A stretch of 64,000 bases of DNA from the NCBI GenBank assembly GCA_030549205.1, contig JAUKTV010000004.1, forward strand, positions 1,922,001-1,986,000, given 5' to 3'. Source of the stretch: Apiosordaria backusii (Eukaryota; Ascomycota; Sordariomycetes; Sordariales; Lasiosphaeriaceae). The translations under genes and the position numbers were made by a program. Shown piece after piece: positions 1 to 11,234 of the stretch (position 1 is the first letter of the stretch; each line of letters starts with the position of its first letter). Below the pieces are notes generated by a model, which was given only the letters and a program-made list of their open reading frames with translations, made no database searches and was not told the DNA's origin.

Positions 1-51
1 TAGGGGAGAGCGGACGGGATCCCGAGTTTTCTGCCAGGTATGGTCGTATGT
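1..51 (-). rRNA. 5S ribosomal RNA gene, 5' part only (cut by window edge)
   Basis: Read on the minus strand, the sequence from 51 down to 1 begins ACATACGACCATA and continues through CTCGGGATCCCGTCCGCTCT. These are the invariant first strand of helix I and the following loop and helix of fungal 5S rRNA. About 51 of roughly 120 nt are present; the 3' part lies outside the window. Filamentous ascomycetes carry 5S genes singly and dispersed rather than inside the rDNA repeat, so an isolated copy beside protein genes is expected. The visible part is intact, but a pseudogene broken further downstream cannot be excluded. Confidence 0.93.
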
Positions 52-74
52 GATAAAAGGGTGTCAAAATTGCG

Positions 75-79
75 ATTAT
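75..79 (-). promoter_or_regulatory. TATA-like element upstream of the 5S gene
   Basis: On the minus strand ATAAT lies at about -28 to -24 relative to the first base of the 5S RNA at 51. Neurospora 5S genes are known to need a TATA-like box at about this distance in addition to their internal promoter. The assignment rests only on position and AT content. Confidence 0.4.
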
Positions 80-829
80 CTACGACTGGACGGATAGTTC
101 AACGCCTGCTTTAGATCATGACTTATCAGAGCAAGGCGATCGCAGCGTTGGTGGCAGTCTAATCTTCTGTCTTGTGAAACGTATCAAAGGCCACATATCC
201 AAAACACGACAACGAGGAGACGAGGGACATGATGTGAAGAGAGAGCCGCAGGCTAATTACACTATCTTGTAAATAATAACATGACCTCAAACTTCTGAGC
301 AAGCAAGCCAATGAGTGTGTGAACGTATTGTTTGACAGTCCCTCAAAAGAAAGACAACGTATTTTCTCTCGTCCATTCCTTCCCGCACCTTTTCTTCAGA
401 AACCAGCTCTTCCAAAATGAACGGAAGTCAAGGAACACACAAAATATTCGGCCCCTTTTGAGCTGAGATTTGTCTACTTCCCCTGCCAAAAACCACTAAG
501 TATCCAACTTTGATCCCTAGGTGAAATCCAAAGATTCATCAACATCAAGAGAAAGATAAATCAAAAGAACAATATCCAACAACAAGGCCGTGAGATCCAA
601 TTGCTCGCCTGTGTATCGCGCTCGTGTGTACGCTTTCTGGAACCGTACTCTGTTTCTTTTTTGGTTCTGCCTTTTTCCAGCAATGCATAAATATTGTTCA
701 ACAAAAATTATCGATAGATGAAGCAAAAGACTTTCTCCGTACAATGCTAGAGAGCCGTTTGTCCGGGTATATGAGAAAGCCGAGGTGTCGAAGAAGAAGC
801 AAATCCCACAAGAATAACCCGAAGTCGTC
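80..829. other. Intergenic, 5S gene to transcription factor 3' end
   Basis: About 750 bp with no convincing coding exon, RNA gene or repeat. It separates the 5' flank of the 5S gene from the 3' end of the Zn2Cys6 regulator. The short open frames here lack family resemblance. Confidence 0.5.
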
Positions 830-3163
830 TCACCAAGTAATCCTCGTGACCTTCGTCCTCAAGTCAGGTGTTCCCAGCCTGAGGTTTCGTGAGCCCAGTT
901 GTATTGTGGCCGAGCGGTCACGTAAACTAAATTCGACTGCCCTAACCATGACGCGCTTCTCTGCCGGTACCGTCTTCCGTGGTATTTGCACCGATAAAAG
1001 GCCAGGTGATAGCGACTGCCGAGCATGACCATTTTGACTGACTGGACTGTCTGCGTAATCGAATCGCGGTTGAGGACTGGTGCTTGATCGGCCTCCGCTG
1101 TATGTGGCAGACGGGGGTGGTGTTAAAGAACCGCCGCTCATTGATGGGCGAGGCGAGTAAATTTGTACAGGGCTTGAGCCAGTTGGTGATGGAACAAAGT
1201 CACTCGGGTCGAACAGACCCTCCTCCTCGACCTCAGCGATCCACATCCCGATGCGTGCTGTCAGCTCGCTGTCCCACATGCCTTCTCTCCTGGCACTGCT
1301 CCTGAGTAGCTGGATGGCTTGCCGCCGAAGATGGGGGTCACGGCACTTGGTCGCCACAACGTACAATGGCGGGACAATTCCCAGATCCGCGCTGAAACTC
1401 GGCTTGATGTGGCGTGCGGCGTACTCGTGACCTCCAAAGATATCAGGCTCACATCGACTCTTGTGGTAACAGAACCTTTGGTCTGGGCAGCGCTTGGCTG
1501 CTGCCCTTCTTTCCTCGTCACCAACAACTTCAATGGCGAGATCAACGATATGCTTGAAATCTGCAGTAAACTTATCAAAGTGCAGTTCGCTATCGGAGAA
1601 GGTCATCATGAACAAAATGCTGCTCATGATTTGGTGCATCTTTACCGCAGCAATGCAGGCCTTTTCCTGACTGCTCACACCCGGTGCCGTTCTGGACTGG
1701 AGGATATGTTCAAACGCCTGAGCCCAGTCATCCATCTCTTTTTTGAAGCTCATGCCACGCTGCGCCAGTGTGGTCGGTAGTATGCCCATGACTCCATGCT
1801 GGGCCTGAACAAACATGGTCTCGGTGAAGCGGAAGATGCGCTCGACAAGGCGGTCCCACACTATCCGAGCCTCCTGCACTGTTGAGAAACGCTCTGGGAT
1901 GGGACTTTGGTCAGTTGAGATTGGCGAGCCGCCTTCAGACGAAGGTGAGCTTGGGTCCTGAGCGGCGGCAGTCAGGCGGACAACGTAGGGCTGTGGAAAA
2001 TGGAAGGCCATGTCGTAGGACTTGGCCTGAATCGCCAGTCGAGTGAACATTTGAATGAGCTCTTCCTCCACTGGCTCTTCGGGTTTTGGCAAGAAGGCCC
2101 GTCTCCTTTCCATGCGAAGTTTCTCCAACAGCCGGAGTCCATTCTGAATCTGGACGATTGCCTGCTGGTGGTCGCCAACAAACGAGTCAAAACACGCCAA
2201 CAGCACGCTCGCCATCAATCTCGTTCTGTTTGAGGTAGACTCTACCGAATCAGCCTTGATGAGGGCACTCAGGGCATTGGCGTACTGTCTGAAAGCCATT
2301 TCCCAGTGCCTCCTGGCACTGTCGTAGGGACTGGTGCTGGAACTCGGCGACCCTGGTGGTGACTCGTTCGTTTTGTCCAAGGTCTTGTACAGCGCTCCGA
2401 GGGCAACAACTGCGTGGCGAATAGCGGATGCTCCGTGACATTCCTGCAGGACGCTCCGTGCCCAGAAAGCGGAATCGAAGAAGCCCGAAAGTTCACTTGC
2501 CGTTCGCTCACGGAATAGCTGAAAATACTGGCCTTCTTCGGCGGTGAAGGGAAGGTTTATCGACACATGCGTTGGCATGATCGGCATGGTTGGCATCATG
2601 ATTGCCTGAGGTGTTACTGGCGTAATAGGAGGTGTGGCCCGTTTCAGCTGTTTGACCACCCGTCGAGGGTGAGGGTGCAGTTGAAGGGCATCGCGAACAG
2701 GCGGGGCGGCTGCGATTGCGCCAGTAATGGGCTTAGGTGCGATCCTGATCTCTTCGAATGGTCTAGCGCTTCGTGGAGGAGGAGGGTATCCGGAACAGAT
2801 CTTTTTGGACCTTACGCAGTTGTAACACGCTGGCCGAAGTTCGTCGCATTTGATCCTTCGCTGTCTGTGGAACAGGGGTCAGCGCCACCAACCAACCGAC
2901 AAGACAATATGCATCACCGGGAGTTGAAGCTCGTTGGCGGGATGACAACGGAAGGAAGCTCCTTACTTGCAGTTGTTGCATCCAGTTTTGACCTTGGGTT
3001 TGCTCGTCCTTGCACGCTTTGGCTTTTGTCCATCACCACCGCCTGAAGCGCTATTACCAGCCGGCGCGGAGACAGCGTGGACGGCAATCAGGGAAGCCAT
3101 GGCGCTTGTTGGGAATATTTGAGCGCGCTTGGGGAATGAACTACTGTCAACTACACTGCCCAC
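830..3163 (-). CDS. Zn2Cys6 fungal transcription factor
   Basis: A nuclear sequence-specific regulator of unknown target. It has two exons, 3163-2967 and 2864-830, separated by a 102 bp GT-AG intron, and encodes 743 aa. The zinc cluster is formed across the splice: C62, C65, C72, C79, C82 and C89, with spacing Cx2Cx6Cx6Cx2Cx6C. A basic Lys/Arg stretch (about 48-59) precedes it. From about residue 150 onward there is the helical middle region usual in this family, followed by a Ser/Pro-rich C-terminus (about 590-680). An alternative start is Met22, which would remove 21 residues of no known role. The gene stands alone: 3.8 kb of upstream DNA separates it from the divergent RIT1 gene. The last 40 or so residues have no recognisable features, so a missed terminal intron is possible. 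The family is certain; the pathway it controls is not. Confidence 0.9.
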
Positions 3164-6100
3164 ACGTCGCTGTAGTCAGGAACAGGACCAGTAGTCCGGC
3201 GATCGCCAATGGGTTGGCGGAGCCCTTGTATAAGTTGATCGGGCCGGCCTCAATGGAGTAAACGGGAAGCTTAAGTTCGGATGGCGCGTAGTTTAAACAG
3301 GGAATCCCAGCTTCTGATAGGTGACAGCTGTCGACGTCGACGCTGGTGGTGAAAGGGATCGAGCGAAGGCGATGCGAGAGGGGGAATCGCTGAGGGCAAA
3401 GGGAAAATAATTAATATGTAGGTAAGCTTAAGGGTGCATCATTTCTGCTGGAAACGTCTTGTCATGGAGACAGGCGGGCACAGCTGCAAGACAGAATCTG
3501 AGCAAGGGGTCGAGGGTGGGCAAGGCTCGTTAATAATGGATATGGATGATCCAAAGCCCTACCTGCAGGCGACCACGGCTCGTTCAGGCCGCCGTTCAGC
3601 CCACTTTTTCTTGTCGTTCAGGGCATGCGGGCGGCCCGGGTTAGCGTCTGTCTCAACGCCGAGGGTACCTTGCTGTTGTCCCGTCGCCGGGGGGGAAGGT
3701 GTCCATATTCTATCTAAGGCATGTCCCCTGCATCTCAATTATTTTCTTTCGCACACATTGCAAAGTCCGAGAGAAAAGAGCGCATCCTATCGATTGCTTC
3801 AACAATATTCGTGGCGTATGGGAGGCTAAGGGGAAGGAGAGTAATAATGCCGACTTGTGTCCGCTGAGTTCTTGCAAGTCTGCGTGGCAAGCTGTCACAC
3901 GGCTGCGATGCTCTTTCCATCGTCTCACCTCGGTGGCTGACGTTTGAGCTCCGGATTGGTTGATGCGGGTGTAATTGATTGCCGAGATGTTCAGTGACGG
4001 TTCACTCGGGGTTGCATTTCGCTGCCCTCCGTTATTGCGTGACGGAATGTTTTGGAACAGCTCTTCCTCGATGGGAAGGAGCCTGGGATTGGGGTCGACT
4101 GGAAACGCCACAACCCCGCCATACCTTACCCTTCGACATCATTTCAGAGTGCCTTGTTGAGAGCCAGGCTAGTATTGCATTGAGACAGCTGCACCGCGCC
4201 TCCACCAAGATGACAACCATCGGTTTTTGGAACGGGGGAACAGACGACGACGGTGATGACGCAGCCGTGTCGTATCACCAAAACACAAACGCCTCCTCTC
4301 TCACTATCGCTCCTTTGGGAACTTTCGCGTGTCCTCCATTTGTCAGGAGCCGTCGTCCTTCTCCAACCACTTACAAAAACTCACTACTTTTGTCTAGAGG
4401 CATCGTGTGCCGATTCACCACATGGATTCGCGCTATCGTACAGCATGCTGCTTGCTAACCGCTGGCTCAGAGCTTTGCGCCCTGGCTTGCTTGTCGAGCC
4501 TCGATTTTCAGCTTACTTTTTACCAAAACGCCGGTGCGTTGATCCCACCAAGGACCAGATCGAGCAACTCAGCACTCACGTACTGCATCACCTAATACCG
4601 GCCGATATCCTGGAGATAGGAACCTTAGGTACCGTCGAGAGGGAAGATGGATGGCGGGGTCGGCGAGCACGGTCCCTTGACCAAAGAGAGCTTGCCCCTC
4701 CATTTCAGCCCTATGACAAGCCAACAACGCCCACGTTTGGGGTCGCCCTTGATTGTACCAATTGGCCGTAACCAACAACCACCAGGCGGTCGATCGATGC
4801 AAGACCCATCTTGTCTAATACAGCGAGGAATACCAATGGCCGGCATTGGACACTCCTCTATGCAGAGCCGAGTGCCTCCTGCAAGTCGTGAGTTCAGCCC
4901 TACGCAACATGCGATTCCCTGCGTCGTCAAAGACAAGCCAACCCGGGAAGATACACCCCTTCTTGTTATCAGGTCTCGCTCTCGTCCCATCGGACTTCAT
5001 CTGAGCCTCTCGATCTCACATCGCCAGGTTCCTCTCAGTCGGGTGCGGGGGATATTTGCGCCGTCTGGCTCTCGAATATTGTGTCCCGATCTGGCAAGTC
5101 ATATCAAGCTGTCGCCGGGAAGTTCCCAGGACGAGTCTTCTGAGACGCCAATTCGCCAGTCCTTTTGGGTGAGTAAGATTTCAAACGGACCAGGTTGTGC
5201 CGAGCCTCAGGTCTCAGCATGCCCAAATGTAGGTTATTTCTGATGGCGCCTATGGTCTCCCCGCAAAAATGAGGTCACTGGTCCTCTGTAACGGCTGGCT
5301 GCCTCATTCTGAGATGCTGCGCCACAACTTTCGAGTGTGGAGGTGGCATTGCTGGTTTGGGGGAAGTCGGTCCCAAGCTTCTATGAGGTGGGTGGTGGAA
5401 GCGGTGAGCCCTCCCACTGGCTTTTGGCCGTGCGTGAGGGAGCATCCCGCGCCATGCACCCTCGGGGGCCAAGTACCTTACTCACTGAATTTCAGTCTTC
5501 AACAATATCAACATCTGTCGCTCGTATCTCCCTCAAACCAGGGTTGGCGGCATATGCTCACCTACCAAACAAATTGTGGCCAAGAAACGGGAAGTTTGCT
5601 TTCTCCTTGTCGGTCTCTGCACGGTGCTGTCCATTGCATATTTCGGCCCCTCTTCCCCAACTCGACTTTGGCATCCGTCTCAGATGTGGGGCAGGCTGTG
5701 TACATTTTCTGCCACCGAACGGGGCCGTGCAAGCAGATCCGTTATCTCTACTCTATCGGAGCCGGTCACGCAGACGAGCGGTGAGTCGAAAGGCCGGCGA
5801 TCCTCCGTGTACCCCGGAAAATCAAGAGAGGGGACACACGGTCGTATATTCACCATTCCTCAGGTCGATTGGGCGAAATGTTTGCTTCAGTGGAGGCTTA
5901 GAGTTGAGTCATACCTTCCGAACTTTGCTAGCACACCAATCTCTTTCAGTAGCATTATATACACTTTCTTCTAGGCTAAACGACCCTTCTGGTGATTTTC
6001 AGAAAAGCTTAGGCCCATGTTTCATTTCCAGTCTGTTTATGGGGAGTATAATATGGCATAACGAATAACACACAAGTCCCGAATCCCACCCGGTCAGCTC

Positions 6101-7001
6101 TTAACTGGCCGCAGGTGGTCGAATCCTTCAGTTCAAAACACAGCGCCGGTAGCCAGTCAGATTGCACGGCCAGACAGATTGGGTCACCCACAGCGCCCAA
6201 AAATGTTCTTGAGGGTAGCACTGGTTCCTGTCCCCGATGCTTCCGAACCTGGGATGGCTTGAAGTTCAATGCACTGCTTGGAGTGTAAAAAAGTCTTTAA
6301 TTCATGCATCCCTAGCCAGCTTGTCCTCAATCTGAGACCCAGAACTTCATATCAATCTCACTACTCTGTAAACTGGACTCTGATTTTGGCGCTATTTTCA
6401 GGAACGAGCTTTTTTTGTCGGTGACCCCGATGGTTCACCTCGGCAACTCTCCATCTTTGGGTACGCTGATGGCCGAAGAAGGCCGCCATGCCTGTTTGAT
6501 TACCGACCGAAGAAGCTTGGAATCCTTCGATCGTGCAACGTAGTGAGCCGGCCGTTGTGTGTAACAGTCCTATTATCGGCCGATTGAATCTGATATACCT
6601 ATTCTCTCTACAGTCATCATGAACAATATCCAGGACTTTTTGCCTGCTATACACGGCCTGTGTTATTGTTAGGCATTAGATATATTCAATATGGCTCGTT
6701 CACCGGTTATTCGCTTCGTACCAGAGCAATCTCGCACCTCGGACTTGAGATGGAGGGGAAAAGAAGCCTCCCCCAGTTTATCTCAGCCCTACGAGACAAC
6801 GCTAAACCGCCCCCACTAACCATGCCCTGGAGTTTTAGCGCACCTCAACTGCCCAACCACAGCGCTTTTCAAGCCTGCGGGGATATATCGAATTTGGCAT
6901 CATCTTTGAGCTTTATTCATATTCAAAGATCGAAGATAATTTGATAACAGCCACGACGCCAACAGATCGGGCAGGACATTATATATAATAAATCAGAAAC
7001 A
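3164..7001. other. Long divergent intergenic region (TF / RIT1)
   Basis: 3.8 kb between two divergently transcribed genes. No protein family, tRNA or transposon is recognisable. Open frames of up to about 240 codons occur on the plus strand (for example 5337-6068), but their translations look random and lack exon-like signals. An AT-rich TATATATAATAA stretch (6979-6990) sits only 11 bp before the RIT1 start codon. Confidence 0.5.
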
Positions 7002-8578
7002 ATGGCTGCAACCACCCCCACGCTGGCAGACGTGATATTCCCCGAACAAGCCAACCACAACTTCTCACGGATCCTCGGCGACCTCAAGCGCTCAAATCTG
7101 TCCATCACCAATCGGCTCAAATCGATCCAGCATGACGCCTCTTTTGTTGAGAGCGTCGCCGATGCGTTACAGCTGCCGTTGGTTGCGAATGAGCGCTGTG
7201 GGAGCTGGTATATTGACCCAACCAGAAAAACCGCGTCTGCGTACTTCAAAAGCACAGATGGACATACCGGGCAGTGGAAGTTTAGCACGAGGAGGATTAA
7301 CCTGCATTTGCTGGGCGTGATCGGTGAGCATGATGGGTATGTTTCTCGGATTTTGTAATGAATGGTTACCATGCGGCTATCCGTCTGCGTTTACCAGCCA
7401 CTGAATCTCTCGGTTCCCTCTCCTGAAAACTAACCCGAACGGCTACCTGCAGGTGCATCATTGTTGACTCTACCCGGCGAGGGAAACGTAAGGTTTTTAT
7501 TCATTCCCACTTTCCACACTGGGCCAGTTCACTAACAAGTCATCAAGGCCACCCCGACGCCCTAAGCAAGACAGTCCCAACCTGGTGCGCAGTCCTAAAC
7601 CGGGTCCTCTTCCCTGACCATCCCACCTCACACACCCTCCACGTCCCACCCAACGCAGTCTCCGACTCGGAAGCAAGCCAAATCTCTGCCCGCATACCAG
7701 ACTTTGTCGAGTCTTTTCTCTCTCTCAAAATCGATCTCGCCCCGCTTAGATCCCAGCTCAAAAAACCATTGAGACCATTCTGGATAACACAGGATGATGA
7801 CCTCGCGCTTGATCTCACAGGTGCCGATTTCCACCCGGTAGTCTGCTGCACCAGCTCAAGAAGGGTCACCGGCACGGAGCTAGGTGAGGGTGGCTACATC
7901 CAAGGCGCGGGTGACGACACGGAGAATTGGGCCCTGGGCTTAACGGCGCAGATTTGGTGGCGGCACAGGGATGAGTTGCTCTCTACGCCGGAAGGGGAGC
8001 TGCCTGAGCTGATCGAGAGACTGGTAGCCCAGGAAGGGACGACAGCAGGCGATGGCGCTGGGCATCAGGTGAGGAGGGTGGCGCCCGGCATATTTGTAGG
8101 GACGCTGCAAGCGGTGACTATTCAAGTGAACATGCCCGGGACCTGCCTAGTGAGCCTGCTGCCAAAAACGACGGACCAAGACTCATGGGTCAAATCAACT
8201 TCTCATATTGAGGTGGGGCTGGGGAAGAGCAAGGCTGCTAGTCGCCAGCTGAGAGATGCTCTGCCCAGGATATGCGAGTTTGTCTCTCATTTCTTGAGCG
8301 AGACCAAACCAGAAGAGGAAGGCACAGCAGCTGAGAAGAGGGTGGTTATTCTTTGCGAGTCTGGCAAGGACCTGTCAGTAGGCGTTGCTCTGGCTCTTTA
8401 CTGCTGGTGTTTCGACACCGAAGGAAAACCCCGGACAGCAACTGACGAAAGAGAGTCCTTCACCAAGACCGCCATCCGAGTCAAGCTAGGTCACATCATG
8501 AACACCGTCCCCGATGCAAACCCCAGCAGAGCCACCCTCCAAAGCGTAAACAGCTACTTGATGAACTGGCGGAAATAA
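7002..8578 (+). CDS. rit1: tRNA A64-2'-O-ribosylphosphate transferase (initiator tRNA modification)
   Basis: Adds a 2'-O-ribosyl phosphate to A64 of initiator tRNA-Met, which bars it from elongation. Three exons, 7002-7336, 7453-7487 and 7548-8578, encode 466 aa (yeast Rit1 is about 513). The introns are 116 and 60 bp; the second has an ACTAAC branch site. The 35 bp middle exon restores the family hallmark GCIIVDSTRRGKR followed by HPDALSKTVPTWCAVLNR, which is what identifies the gene. The C-terminal part contains a CESGKDLS loop resembling the phosphate-binding loop of dual-specificity phosphatases, a known trait of the Rit1 C-terminal domain. An AT-rich TATA-like tract lies unusually close to the ATG (6979-6990), so the true transcription start may be elsewhere. 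The 3' end faces the HAD gene across 110 bp. Confidence 0.93.
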
Positions 8579-8688
8579 TAATAAAAATTATCGTTCAAAC
8601 AACTCAAGGTCTCTCATAACATCCCTCTACTCTTCTATCCTCTAACCCCGTCTCTATCTATCCCCTTCTATCAACCCATGCCCACAGT

Positions 8689-9516
8689 CTAAATCTCCCC
8701 ATTCTCAATCCTCTCCAACACTCCCTCAAACTCACTCCAATCCCTCATAACCACCACCGCCCCCGCCTCCTTCAACACCTCCTCCATACGCTCCTTCTCC
8801 CCCTCCGGATAAGGTCCCACATACCCCACCACCTTAATCCCCGCCCTCGTCCCACTCAAGGTGCCACTCTTGCTATCCTCCACAGCAATACACTCCTCCG
8901 CCTTCACCCCCATCTTCTCCATCGCGTACAAATAAATCGCCGGATCCGGCTTTGACGTGGGAACCGGCAAAGACGTCGCAGCCGAGTAAACATCCTCCCC
9001 AAAGTACTTATCCAGCCCCACCTTCTCAATACTCGCCTTCACTCTTCTCAACGCACTGCTGCTCACCACCGCCAGCTTGTATTTCCCCTCCTTGGCCAAC
9101 TTCTCCAAGACGGGTCCAACGCCCACGCAGGGCTCAAGTTTTTCTTTCAGCTTGGCAATCACCACGTCTTCTTCGCGCTTGACATAGTCGTTTAGCTCGT
9201 CGTCCGTCATGGAGAAGTTGTAGCGTTTTTGGAGGGAGATCATCATGCCGCGGAAGTTTTGGCCGACGAATTCCGTGATGAGGGAGGGACCTGTAAAAGG
9301 CTGGGGGAGGGGGACGTTTTTGAGGCGGGAGATTTCGTTGATGAGGTCGGCGCAGCCTTCGAAGGCGAGGTCTTCGGATAGGACGAGGGTGTTGTCGCAG
9401 TCGAGGAGGATGGTTGTTATCTGTGGGCGGGGGAAAGACACAAGTCAGACCGAGGGAAGGGAGGATAGGAAAGGGGAGGGAAGGAGGGGGGGGGGGAATA
9501 CCTTTTGAGGAGCCAT
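8689..9516 (-). CDS. HAD-superfamily hydrolase (phosphatase / phosphoglucomutase-like)
   Basis: Probable small-molecule phosphatase or beta-phosphoglucomutase-like enzyme; the substrate is unknown. A five-codon first exon (9516-9502, MAPQK) is followed by an 81 bp intron and exon 2 (9420-8689), giving 248 aa. HAD motif I is DCDNT (D12 nucleophile, D14 acid/base), motif II is the VVSSS stretch near 130, the SKPDP loop supplies the motif III lysine, and VEDSKSG is motif IV. A helical cap of about 60 residues follows motif I, as in subclass I. The intron has a CTGAC branch site. A competing start at 9441, inside the intron, would give MSFPRPQ instead of MAPQK; I prefer the spliced form because donor, branch and acceptor are all good. 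It is convergent with rit1. Confidence 0.88.
9423..9500. repeat. Homopurine/homopyrimidine tract inside HAD intron
   Basis: Most of the intron is G/A-rich on the plus strand (C/T-rich in the sense strand), including an uninterrupted run of 11 G at 9486-9496 and several further GGG blocks. This is low-complexity sequence with triplex or G-quadruplex potential. Confidence 0.7.
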
Positions 9517-11234
9517 TTTGTCGGTTGGGGGAGGGGTGTTGTTTGTTGGGAGAAACGAAGCTATTCAGAGATTAAGACTGAGAGAAGGGTTCGTCTGATG
9601 TTGGTTGATTGGTTGTGTTCGGCCGTGAAATTCAATTCGGTCGAGTGTTTGTCAAGTAAAGTCTAAAAGACACAGAGACAAGAAAAGTTTGCAGACGTAA
9701 GTGGCAGGTCGATTGGAAGAGCTTATCTAGGTAGGCACTTCCTGATAAACTTTCCAGAAGGATGAAGGGGAAAAGAAACAAAAAAATAAAACACCGAGAA
9801 GGAAAGCACGTGTTCTTTTTATTTCCCAACTTCCCAGTTTATCCCTCTCTCAATTGGACCCTTGACCCCTCTCTCTTACCTACACGTGTATCTTACTTCT
9901 TGGAATAGAACTCGGTCCCTCGCATCTGGGGATCCATCAATTGAATTGAAACCAACAAACACTCCCCGGGTATTGTGAGGGGCGTTTTTTCTCTCACGGG
10001 CCGTTACAGTTGACCCCTCTGTCGATCATGTCGTCATAGTTGCCCTGCCGAGACCCTGTCATCCTTGAAATTCACTGTAAAAAAAATTGGGCCGAAACAG
10101 GGGACCTGCTCTGGCCTGCGGCCAAGGAAACGGCGCTAAATTTGGTGGAGGCGCTCACTGAGGGCGGGGGTTAGGATCCAGCTGGGCAGTGGCCGCTGGA
10201 AACTGTGGTGGTTATCGTGTTTGAATGAGGATGTGAAGTTCGAGAAGGTTAATGGAGTCAATTGGTTATAAACTGTGAAATATCTAGCAGTGATATTAAT
10301 ACAGACCTCCTTACTGACAAAGTGGACTGGTTGGAAGTAAGCCAAGTGTCCAGGGTCCTCACAGCGTAAGATCTCACCAACCCCTCACCTCCAAGCCTCC
10401 AAGAGCCCAGTGGATACCTACACATCCCACACACCCACCCTTAGCAAAAGAGGCGGGAGATATTCAGGGTTCTCGATAGTCGATATTATCTCCTCCCCAT
10501 CTTGATCATCATCGTTGCATCTCAAAAACAAGATCCGAATACCCGCCTCGGGTATCTCCCCCTCTCCTCTTTTACATAATCCATCACCAAATGCCGAGTC
10601 TGTATGACCAACCGCAAGCCGACTTACACGTGTAAACAAACCATCGGCCCATTGGACCTCTAAGTATTCCTTGAAATCCATGATCAGCATGCTGCCGAGC
10701 GGCTCTTGAAACTCACCAACCTGGCAAGATATATTAAATCTGCATACTGAGCACCGCCTCGGGGTCAGATGTGCCAGCCTACGGGACAGCACTGAGGCAC
10801 AATGTTTTGAACACAGCAAACGCCGCATCCACAGCCAACAGCACAAATTGCAAGTCAAGGATGATCAAGTCGATAATAGTGCATTATTCCCTTCTCTACC
10901 ATGAGCAAGAATATCTACTAATTATCTTCCTCCCCCTTATCAAAGTTCCCTTATCCACACTGATCGATTGAATGTATGTATCTGCGCCTGGTCAAAACCT
11001 CCCCCATGATATCAATTTGCTCTCCTATGACCCCAAATACCGCCTGCCTGCCGAACACAAATGCCAATTTGTTTGTGAGTAATGCGAAAGAAAAAGCAAG
11101 ACACACACTAAAAAAGAAACACCCAAACGCCCCATATCATGATGATCATATGTGCTGTTGCCCTCGTACTCGCTGATCAGGTCGAGAGATGATGTGGTGA
11201 TCTCAAAGAGCCAGTCTCGGAGATGTTGGTTTGT
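9517..11234. other. Intergenic, HAD gene to DnaJ gene
   Basis: 1.7 kb containing the promoter side of the HAD gene and the 3' flank of the DnaJ gene. One orphan open frame (10418-10858, minus) is listed separately. Otherwise I see no gene, RNA or element. Confidence 0.5.
10418..10858 (-). CDS. Orphan open reading frame, hypothetical
   Basis: A 146-codon frame of unknown nature. The N-terminal third is Cys/Arg-rich and looks random. From about residue 48 (after a CAG that could be a splice acceptor) the translation becomes protein-like, with mixed hydrophobic and acidic residues and an acidic NDDDQDGEE stretch. It could be the last exon of a short lineage-specific gene or a decayed remnant. 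I recognise no family and see no clear upstream exon. Confidence 0.2.
   Translation of the reverse strand: MTCNLCCWLWMRRLLCSKHCASVLSRRLAHLTPRRCSVCRFNISCQVGEFQEPLGSMLIMDFKEYLEVQWADGLFTRVSRLAVGHTDSAFGDGLCKRGEGEIPEAGIRILFLRCNDDDQDGEEIISTIENPEYLPPLLLRVGVWDV

Noticed and set aside
5337..6068. 243-codon plus-strand frame between the transcription factor and RIT1
   Set aside because: Composition and translation look random and no family is recognisable. Open frames of this size are common by chance at this base composition.
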